Origin: Cherax quadricarinatus
Lineage: Eukaryota; Arthropoda; Malacostraca; Decapoda; Parastacidae
Assembly (NCBI RefSeq): GCF_038502225.1
Contig: NW_027195253.1
Location: 124,001 to 188,000 of the forward strand
Direction of reading: 5' to 3'
DNA: 64,000 bases
The number at the start of each line of letters is the position of its first letter. Position 1 is the stretch's first letter. Below are positions 8,807 to 18,106 of this stretch, piece by piece. Position numbers and translations under genes: made by a program. The notes below the pieces were generated by a model. That model had not been told where the DNA came from. It ran no database searches and was given only the letters and a program-made list of their open reading frames with translations.

Positions 8807-11468
8807 ATGGCATCTCGTGAACGTGATGTTGGACGTTCTTATGCGAGTGCGTCACAGAAAAGAAAGAAAATTCAAGAAGAGGAACAGAAAAAGAAAGATG
8901 TAGGAAGCTGCAGAAAGATCACAGACATGCTCACGAAAACAGTTTCTGATGTTACCAGTACAGTTGAATCTGCAGATACGTCAGATCATACAGGAAGCCC
9001 TCCCTCCATTATTTCTCAGCCAGCATCTACTTCTTTTGTGTCTCCTCTCAATGTCTCAACGGACATTTCATCCACAGGATTTGTCTTAAAAGATCCTGCC
9101 TCATGGTCAAATGTAATCCCAGATTCTCTACGTAATGCTTTCATTACAGAAAACTTCAGTCAAACTCTGAACATTGACTTTAGGAAGTCAGCAAGGATTT
9201 ATGATGATGGAAGTCGTCGTTGTTTAAAGTCATCTATGTTTTATAGGAAGCTTGCAAATTCAGAAACTGTGAAAAGATCATGGATGGTATACTCTGAAAG
9301 CTCAGGAAAAGTGTACTGTTCACCATGCAAGCTATTTTCTACCAAAGAAAATACCTTCACACAGGGGTTCAATGACTGGAAAAATTCCAAGCGTTTCGAG
9401 GAACATGAAAACAGCACCACTCACAGGAGCTGCATTTTAGCCTGTGTATTTCGTGCACAGAAAAAAGGCTTATTGGATTCTCATTTGGAAAATCAAACTG
9501 AAAAAGAGCGCACTTATTGGAGAAAAGTTCTAGGAAGAGTTGTTGCTGTTGTAAAATTCTTAGCTCTAAGAGGACTTGCTTTCCGTGGAGAAAATGAGGT
9601 TTTTGGTTCGGAAAACAATGGCAATTTCCTAGGGATCATAGAACTGTTAGCACAATTCGATCCATTCTTAGCAAATCATGTGTCACGCCTTGGGAATGCA
9701 GGAAGAGGCACTGTATCTTACATGTCATCTACTATATGCAATGAATTTATTGAACTGATGACTAAGAAGGTCCTCAATAACATCATAGCAGCTGTGAAAA
9801 CTGCAAAATACTTTGCAATAAGTGTAGATTCAACACCAGATATTTCACATACAGATCAATTGACATTCATTGTTCACTTCGTCGACTCCAGTGGTAAGCC
9901 TGTAGAGCGCTTTATAAAATTCATTCCTCTTTCAGGCCATGATGGAGAAACAATGATGAATGTAGTACTGGATACTCTGCTTGAACATGATCTCTCTATT
10001 ATGGATTGTTGTGTCCAGAGCTACGACAATGCAAGTAACATGACTCACGAAGTCGTAATGACTCTATTGAAAACAAACCATACCTCGGCCGGGATTGAAC
10101 CCGAGGTCAGAGTCTCAAAACTCCAGCCCGTCGTGGGCTGGAGCTTTGAGACTCTAACCGCGGGTTCAATCCCGGCCGAGGTATGTTTTTTTATGCAAGT
10201 AACATGTCGGGTAAATATAATGGATAGCAAGCCCGTATCAAGCAAATCAACCCACTTGCTGAATATGTGCCCTGCTCATCACATTCTTTTAATCTTGTTG
10301 GGTCATGTGCTGCGGAGTGTTGTGTCGCTGCAGTTTCATTTTTTGGACTTTTACAAGCACTCTTTAATTTTTTCTCTGCTTCAACGCATCGGTGGAGTAT
10401 ACTCAAGTCAACCATTCATGGAGATGTCATCAAATCATTATCAACAACAAGGTGGTCAGCGCAGCTTGATGCAACACATGCTTTGAAAGACAGCTTTGCT
10501 GAAATACATTCTGTTTTGATCCAAATAGCAGAGGATGAAGACCAGACAGCAACTACAAGAAGCGAAGCAGCCAGCTTAGCATCAAAATTGGAAGATTTTG
10601 AATTGGCGGGTGCATAATAAACATATTAAACTAACTAACCTTACTCTGTGTGCTTTGGAACTGTATACTGGAACGGTTAAATGCCACGAACAAGACACTT
10701 CAGAAAACTGAAATTGAAATGGCTACTTGTGCTAACCTCTATTCAGGATTAGTGGAATTTGTAAGCTCACTTTGCAATGATGAAGCTTTTGAAATGTTTG
10801 AAGAGAAAGCTAAACTGCTGGTGAAAGACTACAGTTACCGGGCTGATCATCAGCGGTCAAGGAAGAGGAAACGCAATTTTGAAAAGCCAGACAATGAAAC
10901 TGTGTTGCTACCAAGGCAGAAATGTAAGACAGCTACATACTTCGTCATTCTGGATTCACTGATTACAGAATTGGTGAAAAGAAAAGAAATCTACCAGAAT
11001 CTCAATGACAAGTTTGGATTTCTGTTCAAAATTACTACTATGCCAGACACAGAATTGAGAGAAGCTGCATTAAAGTTGCAACAACACCTTTCAGCAGATG
11101 TTCAGGACACATTTGTTGAAGAAATAGTTCATTTTTCTGGTTATATGAATCAGATTAAAGCTCCACCTGAAAAATGTGCGCCCTCAGCTGCTTTGAAACA
11201 TTTAAGAAATGCAGGTATCTCAGAAACCTTCCCTAATGTTGACATAGTGTATCGCCTTTACCTAACACTTCCAGCTACTAACTGTGAAGGAGAACGTTCA
11301 TTTTCTGTTTTGAAAAGAGTGAAAAACCAGCTCCGTTCAACAATGAGCCAAGACAAATTGTGTAACCTAGCCTTGTTGACCATTGAGTCTGATCTAACAA
11401 GAAATATTGATTTTCAGAATATAATTGATGATTTTGCCAATATGAAATCCAGAAAAAAGTTTATTTAA
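8807..11468 (+). pseudogene. hAT transposase, ZMYM1-like, lightly damaged
   Basis: The ATG at 8807 opens a protein with a Lys-rich N-terminus and a TTF-type zinc finger near residues 155-215 (WMVYSE, VYCSPCKLF, then EHENSTTH). A DUF4371-like RNase H-fold core follows (FAISVDSTPDISHTDQL; QSYDNASNM). The C-terminal hAT dimerisation segment is at 11230-11400 (LTLPATNCEGERSFSVLKR). The frame is broken by the 150-bp SINE foldback at 10043-10192, a TAG at about 10222 where related proteins likely have a sense codon, and a small indel region at 10605-10650. Otherwise the coding sequence is well kept, so inactivation was recent. It belongs with ZMYM1/ZBED5-like hAT transposases. Confidence 0.85.
10043..10192 (-). 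mobile_element. tRNA-SINE foldback in hAT transposase
   Basis: The insert is flanked by the 14-bp duplication ATGCAAGTAACATG (10029-10042 and 10193-10206). After a leader GACTCACGAAGTCGTAATGA come two nearly complementary arms of about 50 bp, each carrying a tRNA-type B box (GGTTCAATCCCGG in sense) and the segment GGGCTGGAG. The closely similar foldbacks at 26739-26812 and 29287-29435 share the leader. The parent is a tRNA-derived SINE, here in antisense and folded back on itself. Confidence 0.85.
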
Positions 11469-12061
11469 GAAGTGCCTGTGAATATAAACAATTCTTTACT
11501 TTCTTGAGTTTATATGATTTGATAGTCTTATGCATGATGCAATGATAACAATAATGGTCAGTGATTTATAAAGGGAATAATAGTGCTGTAGTGGTTATGC
11601 TGAATATAATAGGTAAATGATGTCACTACTTTAATAGCCTAATCTAGTAATACTATGCTGTCTTGAGTTTATTCTCTTTAAAATGCATGATTTAACAAGA
11701 TAGTTATAATGGCTGTTGGTAAATGGTTTTGGCTGTCTTGATGTACTTTCCCTATTAAATTTAATCTAAATAGCCAAAATTTGCACCAGTCAACTATAGT
11801 GATAATATAGCATTTATTGTGGTGGAGACGGAAAAACAAAAATAGAAAAGCCAGATACAGCGATTGATAAACAAAGAGGTCGACTGTACGTCATTGTAGG
11901 AGCTGCCAGATATCACCGGCTCTTCAACACGCAAGTTATACTTTTGTATCAGTCAAATCACATATTACTCGGGTAGATAATTTCCAGTAGATCCTTCATG
12001 TGTTAGCTCAAATCACCGACCAGTATGTTTTAAATAAGTGACCCACTGATCAGAGCAGATC
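11469..12061 (+). other. hAT 3' region and LINE 5' UTR
   Basis: The first part, to about 11820, is AT-rich hAT sequence after the transposase stop. From about 11820 the base composition changes, and this is probably the 5' untranslated region of LINE copy 2. The exact joint is not marked by a duplication I could see. Confidence 0.4.
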
Positions 12062-12112
12062 GACTGGTCCGAACCCTTGACTGGTCCGAACCCTTGACTG
12101 GTCCGAACCCGG
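12062..12112 (+). repeat. 17-bp repeats in LINE 5' UTR
   Basis: Three direct copies of GACTGGTCCGAACCCTT, the last one degenerate, lie about 230 bp upstream of ORF1. Short tandem repeats in LINE 5' UTRs can act as promoter units; that role is inference here. Confidence 0.7.
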
Positions 12113-12343
12113 GACTGGTTTCAAACAGTTTCGTTGGACAATAAAGCAGACTGTAAACGGATGGGTTTGTAGGCGCCCTTATAAACACAAACATTAAAAA
12201 TCAAAAACGTGACGGTAAGCTGTCCAATATACAAAAAGAGTTAGAAACAGAAATACAAATAGCTAGAGCTTCATTTAAGGTTATTAATATAATATTCAAG
12301 AGGTTGCTAGTAGACTTGCAGTAAATCAACCATTCAAATCATT

Positions 12344-13603
12344 ATGAAGCTGTGTGTAGTCTGTGGTCAGTCAAACAAACGGGCTACCACATGGATAAAT
12401 TGTCATTTTTGTGGAAATTGGTGTCACGCTCCTTGTGCAGATATCCCAGAACTAGCTACAAGCAGTATTAAAACAGAGAAGTGTTTTTGGGTATGCCCAA
12501 ATGAGGAAAATCTGTGGACTAAAATCACAAGGGTATTAAAAGAGGATAACATCAAAGCTGCTTTCATAGAAAACCTGGAAGCTTTCTACAACAGATGGGA
12601 ACATAAAAAGTCCGGGCTGAATGGTACTGCCCTTGATACTGGCCATGTAGTCACAAACTGTAAGGCTGGAGGTGATGTCCTGGTAGTCAGTAAATGTAGG
12701 GCTGATAGTGCTGTCCTGGGAGACAGTAATGGTGAAGCTGGAGGTGCTGTCCTGGGAGACAGTAATGGTGAAGCTGGAGATACTGTCCTGGGAGACAGTA
12801 ATGGTGAAGCTGGAGGTGCTGTCCTGGGAGACAGAAATGGTGAAGCTGGAGATACTGTCCTGGTAGACAGTAATGGTGAAGCTGGAGATTTTGTCCAGGT
12901 AGTCGGGAATTATACGCAGGAAGGAATACATATAAATGACCTCATAGAGGACAGGAGCCATAGTAGGGAAACAAGTGTAGTCAAAGATAAGATAAAACCA
13001 ATATTGCAAACCAGAAATACCGCAGGAAATAGCAAACAAGAGGACTCCAATAGCAATAGTGAGGATAAATTACCAAAAACAACTGGTGGGAGCTCCATTG
13101 TTGGTGCTAAGGAGGATAGGAATAAGACAGGGAAACATGCACCAACAGGGAATACAGTCACAGAAACCCAAGGCAAACGGAAACCAAGCCTGTGCACATA
13201 CTATGCACTTGGTATCTGCTGGCATGGGAAATCTGGAAAAACAGATGGGACATGCAACTATGACCACCCTAGAAAATGTCATGCCCATATGACAACAGGA
13301 AAATGCAAACTCCCTTCCTGTAAGCTTTTTCACCCTGAAATGTGTACCTCTTCAGTACAGGAAAGACTGTGCTATAACTTAAATTGCCAGGCATACCATC
13401 TAAAGGGGACAAAAAGATACAAAACATCCAGGCCATGGGAAAACCTGGGTAGCCACAGCCACTCAAGAGGGAGAGGTTTTTTAGTGCCAGGAAGGAAAAA
13501 AAACTGGCAGGAAATGGCAGAAATCGTACACCAAATCCAGTCATTCCTGGAGTGGAACCACAGTCGATGGCCTCCACTCCAAACCAACAGATACAGATAC
13601 TAA
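12344..13603 (+). CDS. LINE ORF1 with PHD-like and CCCH zinc fingers
   Basis: The protein is 419 aa and intact. Residues 4-50 form a PHD-like finger (CVVCGQ, CHFCGNWCHAPC, FWVCPN; C4HC3 pattern). Residues about 110-195 are a string of 12-aa repeats (GEAGGAVLGDSN). Residues about 280-350 hold two or three CCCH-type fingers (CTYYALGICWHG, CNYDHPRKCHAH, CKLPSCKLFHPEMC). ORF1 proteins of LINEs bind the element RNA and form the RNP with ORF2; CR1-type ORF1s with PHD-like fingers are known. The CCCH cluster suggests direct RNA binding. The C-terminus overlaps the ORF2 start. Confidence 0.85.
   Translation: MKLCVVCGQSNKRATTWINCHFCGNWCHAPCADIPELATSSIKTEKCFWVCPNEENLWTKITRVLKEDNIKAAFIENLEAFYNRWEHKKSGLNGTALDTGHVVTNCKAGGDVLVVSKCRADSAVLGDSNGEAGGAVLGDSNGEAGDTVLGDSNGEAGGAVLGDRNGEAGDTVLVDSNGEAGDFVQVVGNYTQEGIHINDLIEDRSHSRETSVVKDKIKPILQTRNTAGNSKQEDSNSNSEDKLPKTTGGSSIVGAKEDRNKTGKHAPTGNTVTETQGKRKPSLCTYYALGICWHGKSGKTDGTCNYDHPRKCHAHMTTGKCKLPSCKLFHPEMCTSSVQERLCYNLNCQAYHLKGTKRYKTSRPWENLGSHSHSRGRGFLVPGRKKNWQEMAEIVHQIQSFLEWNHSRWPPLQTNRYRY
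12677..12928 (+). repeat. 36-bp in-frame repeats within ORF1
   Basis: Seven units of a 36-bp repeat (GTCCTGGGAGACAGTAATGG as core) start at 12677, 12713, 12749, 12785, 12821, 12857 and 12893. Each encodes 12 residues, so copy number can change without breaking the frame. The outer units are the most diverged. Confidence 0.85.
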
Positions 13604-16600
13604 TGCCGGAAAAAAAATCCCCCCCCAGTACCAACAATACCACCAGTCCGATAACATTCTTCTTTGCAAATATACAGGGTCTAAAGCCAGCAATAAACAA
13701 CAAAATACCTTTCATCCGTGGACTGCTTGCAGAGGCAAAGGCAATGTTCGCGGCTTTCACTGAGACCCACATAAAGGATCACTTGGACAACGAAATATGG
13801 ATCCCAGGTTACAACCTATACAGATGTGACAGAGTGAACAGGCAAAAGGGGGGGGTTGGCCTGTACATTGCAGAGTCACTTGTTTGCACAGAACTGCTTA
13901 ATGCCTCAAATGACGTAGTGGAAGTTTTAGCAGTAAAGGTCGAGAACCAAAACCTAGTCATTGTGGTAGTCTACAAGCCTCCGGATGCAACATCCCAGCA
14001 ATTCCAGGAACAGCTGTTAAAAATTGACCACTGTCTGGAAAATCTTCCAGCTCCTGCACCCAACATCTTGCTCCTGGGGGATTTCAACTTAAGGCACCTA
14101 AAATGGAGGAATATAGCAAATAATATTGTTGCAGTAATAACACCAGGAGGCAGCTCTGATGAAAACTCACACTCACACGAGCTTTTAAATCTCTGCACAA
14201 AATTCAATTTAAACCAGCAAATAATAGAGCCTACTAGACTGGAGAATACACTAGACCTCATCTTCACTAACAATGATGATCTGATAAGAAATGTCACCAT
14301 ATCAAAAACAATATACTCAGATCACAACATAATTGAGGTTCAGACATGTATGCGTGGAGCCTCAGACCGACAAAATGAGACTAGTCACGAGGGAGCATTC
14401 ACCAAATACAACTTCAATAACAAAAACATAAAGTGGGACCAAGTAAACCAAGTCCTAACCGATATAAGCTGGGAAGATATACTAAGCAACACAGACCCAA
14501 ACTTATGCCTAGAACAGATTAACTCGGTGGCACTCGATGTATGCACAAGGCTTATTCCTCTAAGAAAAAGGAGGAGTAGATGTAAAATAGAAAGAGACAG
14601 GCGCTCCCTTTACAGGCGACGGAAAAGAATAACAGAGCGGCTAAAAGAGGTCAATATATCAGAAATGCGCAGGGAGACACTGGTCAGAGAAATAGCAAGC
14701 ATCGAACTTAAGCTAAAAGAATCCTTTAGGAGTCAGGAATCGCGGGAAGAACTAAAAGCCATAAATGAAATCGAAAGAAACCCAAAGTATTTCTTCTCCT
14801 ATGCCAAATCAAAATCGAGAACAACGTCCAGTATTGGGCCCCTACTTAAACAAGATGGGTCCTACACAGATGACAGCAAGGAAATGAGTGAGCTACTCAA
14901 GTCCCAATATGACTCAGTTTTTAGCAAGCCGCTAACCAGACTGAGAGTCGAAGATCAAAATGAATTTTTTATGAGAGAGCCACAAAATTTGATTAACACA
15001 AGCCTATCCGATGTTATCCTGACGCCAAATGACTTCGAACAGGCGATAAATGACATGCCCATGCACTCTGCCCCAGGGCCAGACTCATGGAACTCTGTGT
15101 TCATCAAGAACTGCAAGAAGCCCCTATCACGAGCCTTTTCCATCCTATGGAGAGGGAGCATGGACACGGGGGTCGTCCCTCAGTTACTAAAAACAACAGA
15201 CATAGCCCCACTCCACAAAGGGGGCAGTAAAGCAACAGCAAAGAACTACAGACCAATAGCACTAACATCCCATATCATAAAAATCTTTGAAAGGGTCCTA
15301 AGAAGCAAGATCACCACCCATCTAGAAACCCATCAGTTACACAACCCAGGGCAACATGGGTTTAGAACAGGTCGCTCCTGTCTGTCTCAACTACTGGATC
15401 ACTACGACAAGGTCCTAAATGCACTAGAAGACAAAAAGAATGCAGATGTAATATATACAGACTTTGCAAAAGCCTTCGACAAGTGTGACCATGGCGTAAT
15501 AGCGCACAAAATGCGCGCTAAAGGAATAACAGGAAAAGTTGGTCGATGGATCTATAATTTCCTCACTAACAGAACACAGAGAGTAGTCGTCAACAGAGTA
15601 AAGTCCGAGGCAGCTACGGTGAAAAGCTCTGTTCCACAAGGCACAGTACTAGCTCCCATCTTGTTCCTCATCCTCATATCCGACATAGACAAGGATGTCA
15701 GCCACAGCACCGTGACTTCCTTTGCAGATGACACCCGAATCTGCATGACAGTGTCTTCCATTGCAGACACTGCAAGGCTCCAGGCGGACATCAACCAAAT
15801 CTTTCAGTGGGCTGCAGAAAACAATATGAAGTTCAACGATGAGAAATTTCAATTACTCAGATATGGTAAACATGAGGAAATTAAATCTTCATCAGAGTAC
15901 AAAACAAATTCTGGCCACAAAATAGAGCGAAACACCAACGTCAAAGACCTGGGAGTGATTATGTCGGAGGATCTCACCTTCAAGGACCATAACATTGTAT
16001 CAATCGCATCTGCTAGAAAAATGACAGGATGGATAATGAGAACCTTCAAAACTAGGGAGGCCAAGCCCATGATGACACTCTTCAGGTCACTTGTTCTATC
16101 TAGGCTGGAATATTGCTGCACTCTAACAGCACCTTTCAAGGCAGGTGAAATTGCCGACCTAGAAAATGTACAGAGAACTTTCACGGCGCGCATAACGGAG
16201 ATAAAACACCTCAATTACTGGGAGCGCTTGAGGTTTCTAAACCTGTATTCCCTGGAACGCAGGAGGGAGAGATACATGATTATATACACCTGGAAAATCC
16301 TAGAGGGACTAGTACCGAACTTGCACACGAAAATCACTCACTACGAAAGCAAAAGACTTGGCAGACGATGCACCATCCCCCCAATGAAAAGCAGGGGTGT
16401 CACTAGCACGTTAAGAGACCATACAATAAGTGTCAGGGGACCGAGACTGTTCAACTGCCTCCCAGCACACATAAGGGGGATTACCAACAGACCCCTGGCA
16501 GTCTTCAAGCTGGCACTGGACAAGCACCTAAAGGCAGTTCCTGATCAGCCGGGCTGTGGCTCGTACGTTGGTTTGCGTGCAGCCAGCAGCAACAGCCTGG

Positions 16601-16659
16601 TTGATCAGGCGCTGATCCACCAGGAGGCCTGGTCACAGACCGGGCCGCGGGGGCGTTGA
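13567..16659 (+). CDS. LINE ORF2: APE endonuclease plus reverse transcriptase
   Basis: The protein is intact, about 1030 aa from the first ATG at 13567; an in-frame GTG at 13552 extends the frame but is an unlikely start. Endonuclease motifs in order are FANIQGLK, FTETHIKD, GGVGLYI, VYKPPDA, LLGDFN and YSDHNI. After a basic linker comes the RT: HKGGSKATAKNYRPIALT, YTDFAKAFDKCDH (motif A), SSVPQGTVLAPILF (motif B), SFADDTR (motif C) and a CR1/Jockey-like thumb. It would nick target DNA and copy the element RNA at the nick. ORF2 overlaps the ORF1 end by 37 bp in another frame, so translation probably needs reinitiation or frameshifting. Confidence 0.9.
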   Translation: MASTPNQQIQILMPEKKSPPSTNNTTSPITFFFANIQGLKPAINNKIPFIRGLLAEAKAMFAAFTETHIKDHLDNEIWIPGYNLYRCDRVNRQKGGVGLYIAESLVCTELLNASNDVVEVLAVKVENQNLVIVVVYKPPDATSQQFQEQLLKIDHCLENLPAPAPNILLLGDFNLRHLKWRNIANNIVAVITPGGSSDENSHSHELLNLCTKFNLNQQIIEPTRLENTLDLIFTNNDDLIRNVTISKTIYSDHNIIEVQTCMRGASDRQNETSHEGAFTKYNFNNKNIKWDQVNQVLTDISWEDILSNTDPNLCLEQINSVALDVCTRLIPLRKRRSRCKIERDRRSLYRRRKRITERLKEVNISEMRRETLVREIASIELKLKESFRSQESREELKAINEIERNPKYFFSYAKSKSRTTSSIGPLLKQDGSYTDDSKEMSELLKSQYDSVFSKPLTRLRVEDQNEFFMREPQNLINTSLSDVILTPNDFEQAINDMPMHSAPGPDSWNSVFIKNCKKPLSRAFSILWRGSMDTGVVPQLLKTTDIAPLHKGGSKATAKNYRPIALTSHIIKIFERVLRSKITTHLETHQLHNPGQHGFRTGRSCLSQLLDHYDKVLNALEDKKNADVIYTDFAKAFDKCDHGVIAHKMRAKGITGKVGRWIYNFLTNRTQRVVVNRVKSEAATVKSSVPQGTVLAPILFLILISDIDKDVSHSTVTSFADDTRICMTVSSIADTARLQADINQIFQWAAENNMKFNDEKFQLLRYGKHEEIKSSSEYKTNSGHKIERNTNVKDLGVIMSEDLTFKDHNIVSIASARKMTGWIMRTFKTREAKPMMTLFRSLVLSRLEYCCTLTAPFKAGEIADLENVQRTFTARITEIKHLNYWERLRFLNLYSLERRRERYMIIYTWKILEGLVPNLHTKITHYESKRLGRRCTIPPMKSRGVTSTLRDHTISVRGPRLFNCLPAHIRGITNRPLAVFKLALDKHLKAVPDQPGCGSYVGLRAASSNSLVDQALIHQEAWSQTGPRGR

Positions 16660-16808
16660 CCCCCGAAACTCTCTCCAGGTAAACTCCAGGTTAGACCTTA
16701 AACAGGCTCACACCGACCCCCCCCCCCCAAGCTGGAAGGGGTCGCTTCGCTTACCCATAACTCAAAGGGGCCCCGCCAATCTGAATAGCCTAGGGCCCGG
16801 AGACTTCT

Positions 16809-16821
16809 TAATCCGGCCCTG
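16809..16821 (-). repeat. hAT right terminal inverted repeat
   Basis: TAATCCGGCCCTG is the complement of the left end. It is followed directly by GGCCCATG, the second target duplication copy. Confidence 0.9.
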
Positions 16822-16829
16822 GGCCCATG

Positions 16830-17099
16830 CAGTAAGACAAGACCTCCACTTTTTCTTAGGATCCTGGGCAGTGTCTGGGAAAAATTGCAAGTGAGTTAAG
16901 CTGTGGGCCTTTATGTAGCCCGCAGTGCATGCCCAGTACGTACCGGCGTCTCTTGTCAGCCTAGAAGCTAGTGTCACTTTCTGCATAGTATTCTAGGGGA
17001 TTCACCCCCTTGGAAATAGGAATTTCTGAGGTGCAGGCAGGTCACTAATAATGATTGAATATTGCAGAATTAAGGCTCCTGATTGCATGTGGTTCTGAG
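16830..17099. other. Unresolved segment right of the hAT transposon
   Basis: There is no coding signal I can place. It is the right-hand partner of 4391-4861 once the hAT is removed. Confidence 0.3.
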
Positions 17100-18097
17100 G
17101 GCAAGTTCAGAGGGGCTAAAGCTTAGGGAGGTTGAAGACCAGAATAGATTCTGCATCACCAAGTAAGTTAGTCCTTCATACGTGCATGCAGGCAAGGTTT
17201 CTTGCAACATCAGTCATTTATGAAAATCTGTCCTATAAGCCACTTGTGAAGCTGAGGTACCGATCTCAGGGCTCGGTGTCAACAGAGCTTGCCAGGGTAG
17301 ACAACTCACATGGAGGCAGTCCAGACAAATTTTCACATGGCCCGACTGTCCTAAGAAAAAACGTGACAATATCGGTAAGTGTTTCACAGAATCTAATATC
17401 AACGCACCTGTTAGTGAAGGTACAGTCAATGGCATGAATGTCAACAATTCTTAGACACTGGATGTTCCTGTATTATTATCTCGAGTAAGCTTTTTTCCCT
17501 AACCTAGATTCATCACGTTGTAAGTCCACTAAATTAACTATTTAGGAAGAAGCGATTCGTTTCCAACAGTCAAATGTTTCATAAGGTGCAAATGGTTCTC
17601 AGGATGGGTAGATGTAGTAGTTGCCCTGATAACCTCATGTTCTGTCTTGGTTGGGAACATACAAGGGGCTACTTTCCCATCTGAAAGGGACTGTTTGGAA
17701 TTTGGAAAAGTTTCCAAGGGTTGGAACCTAATACTTTCGTTTCTTCACAGATAGCTCCAGAAGTGATTCAGTTCGATAACTTAAATCAGAGCTGATAGTT
17801 ACGAAATTCCGGGAACACCCTTAGTAAGTTAGTCACCAAAACTGGAAAATGCAGAAACCAGTAAAAAACTGTGACAAAGTCTTTTCAGCAACAGGACACG
17901 ATTAACGTCCTTACCAGAGCTCAGTCTAAGGTAAAACCTATCAACCCATTAGTTCTTTCCAAATGAAAACCTATTGAGCTGTCTCACATTCATTTAGAGG
18001 GTCTTCAAAAGACTTGCCTTTCCTTTGAGGAAATTTGCAAGTTAGCTTTAAATGGCAACGTGAAACAAAAAAAATTTCTTATAAGTTTGAGTTCAAA
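17100..18097 (+). pseudogene. Gypsy-type protease region, degenerate
   Basis: At about 17448-17490 one frame reads FLDTGCSCIIISS. The DTG with hydrophobic neighbours is the active-site motif of retroviral-type aspartic proteases. The flanking sequence is crowded with stops in every frame but reads as patches of polyprotein up to about 18097, where the minus-strand LINE is inserted. It lies between gag and integrase of the same + strand element. Confidence 0.5.
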
Positions 18098-18106
18098 AAG
18101 ACTATA

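Larger units (their letters stand above)
11820..16690 (+). mobile_element. PHD/CCCH-type LINE, copy 2, apparently full length
   Basis: This copy has a 5' UTR with 17-bp repeats, an ORF1 (12344-13603), an overlapping ORF2 (13567-16659), and a short 3' UTR ending in CTCCAGGTAAAC-type repeats. Both ORFs are intact. Four other copies of the family lie in this window (5198-8022; 35050-38362; 38806-39025; 61595-63490), all damaged. Near identity with copy 1 and intact frames mark it as young. The 5' boundary is approximate. Confidence 0.85.
4870..16821 (+). mobile_element. hAT DNA transposon, 11.95 kb with nested LINEs
   Basis: The element is bounded by perfect 13-bp inverted repeats (CAGGGCCGGATTA at 4870-4882, complement at 16809-16821) and the 8-bp duplication GGCCCATG (4862-4869 and 16822-16829). 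An 8-bp target site and a CAGGG-type end are hallmarks of hAT elements. The transposase (8807-11468) lies in the middle on the + strand. Two copies of one LINE family (5198-8022 and about 11820-16690) account for roughly 7.7 kb, leaving a core of about 4.2 kb, normal for an autonomous hAT. The transposase is damaged, so this copy could move only with help. Confidence 0.9.

Noticed and set aside
12536..13772. Long minus-strand ORFs opposite the LINE ORF1
   Set aside because: They are shadows of ORF1 (12344-13603), including its 36-bp repeats, and have no features of their own.
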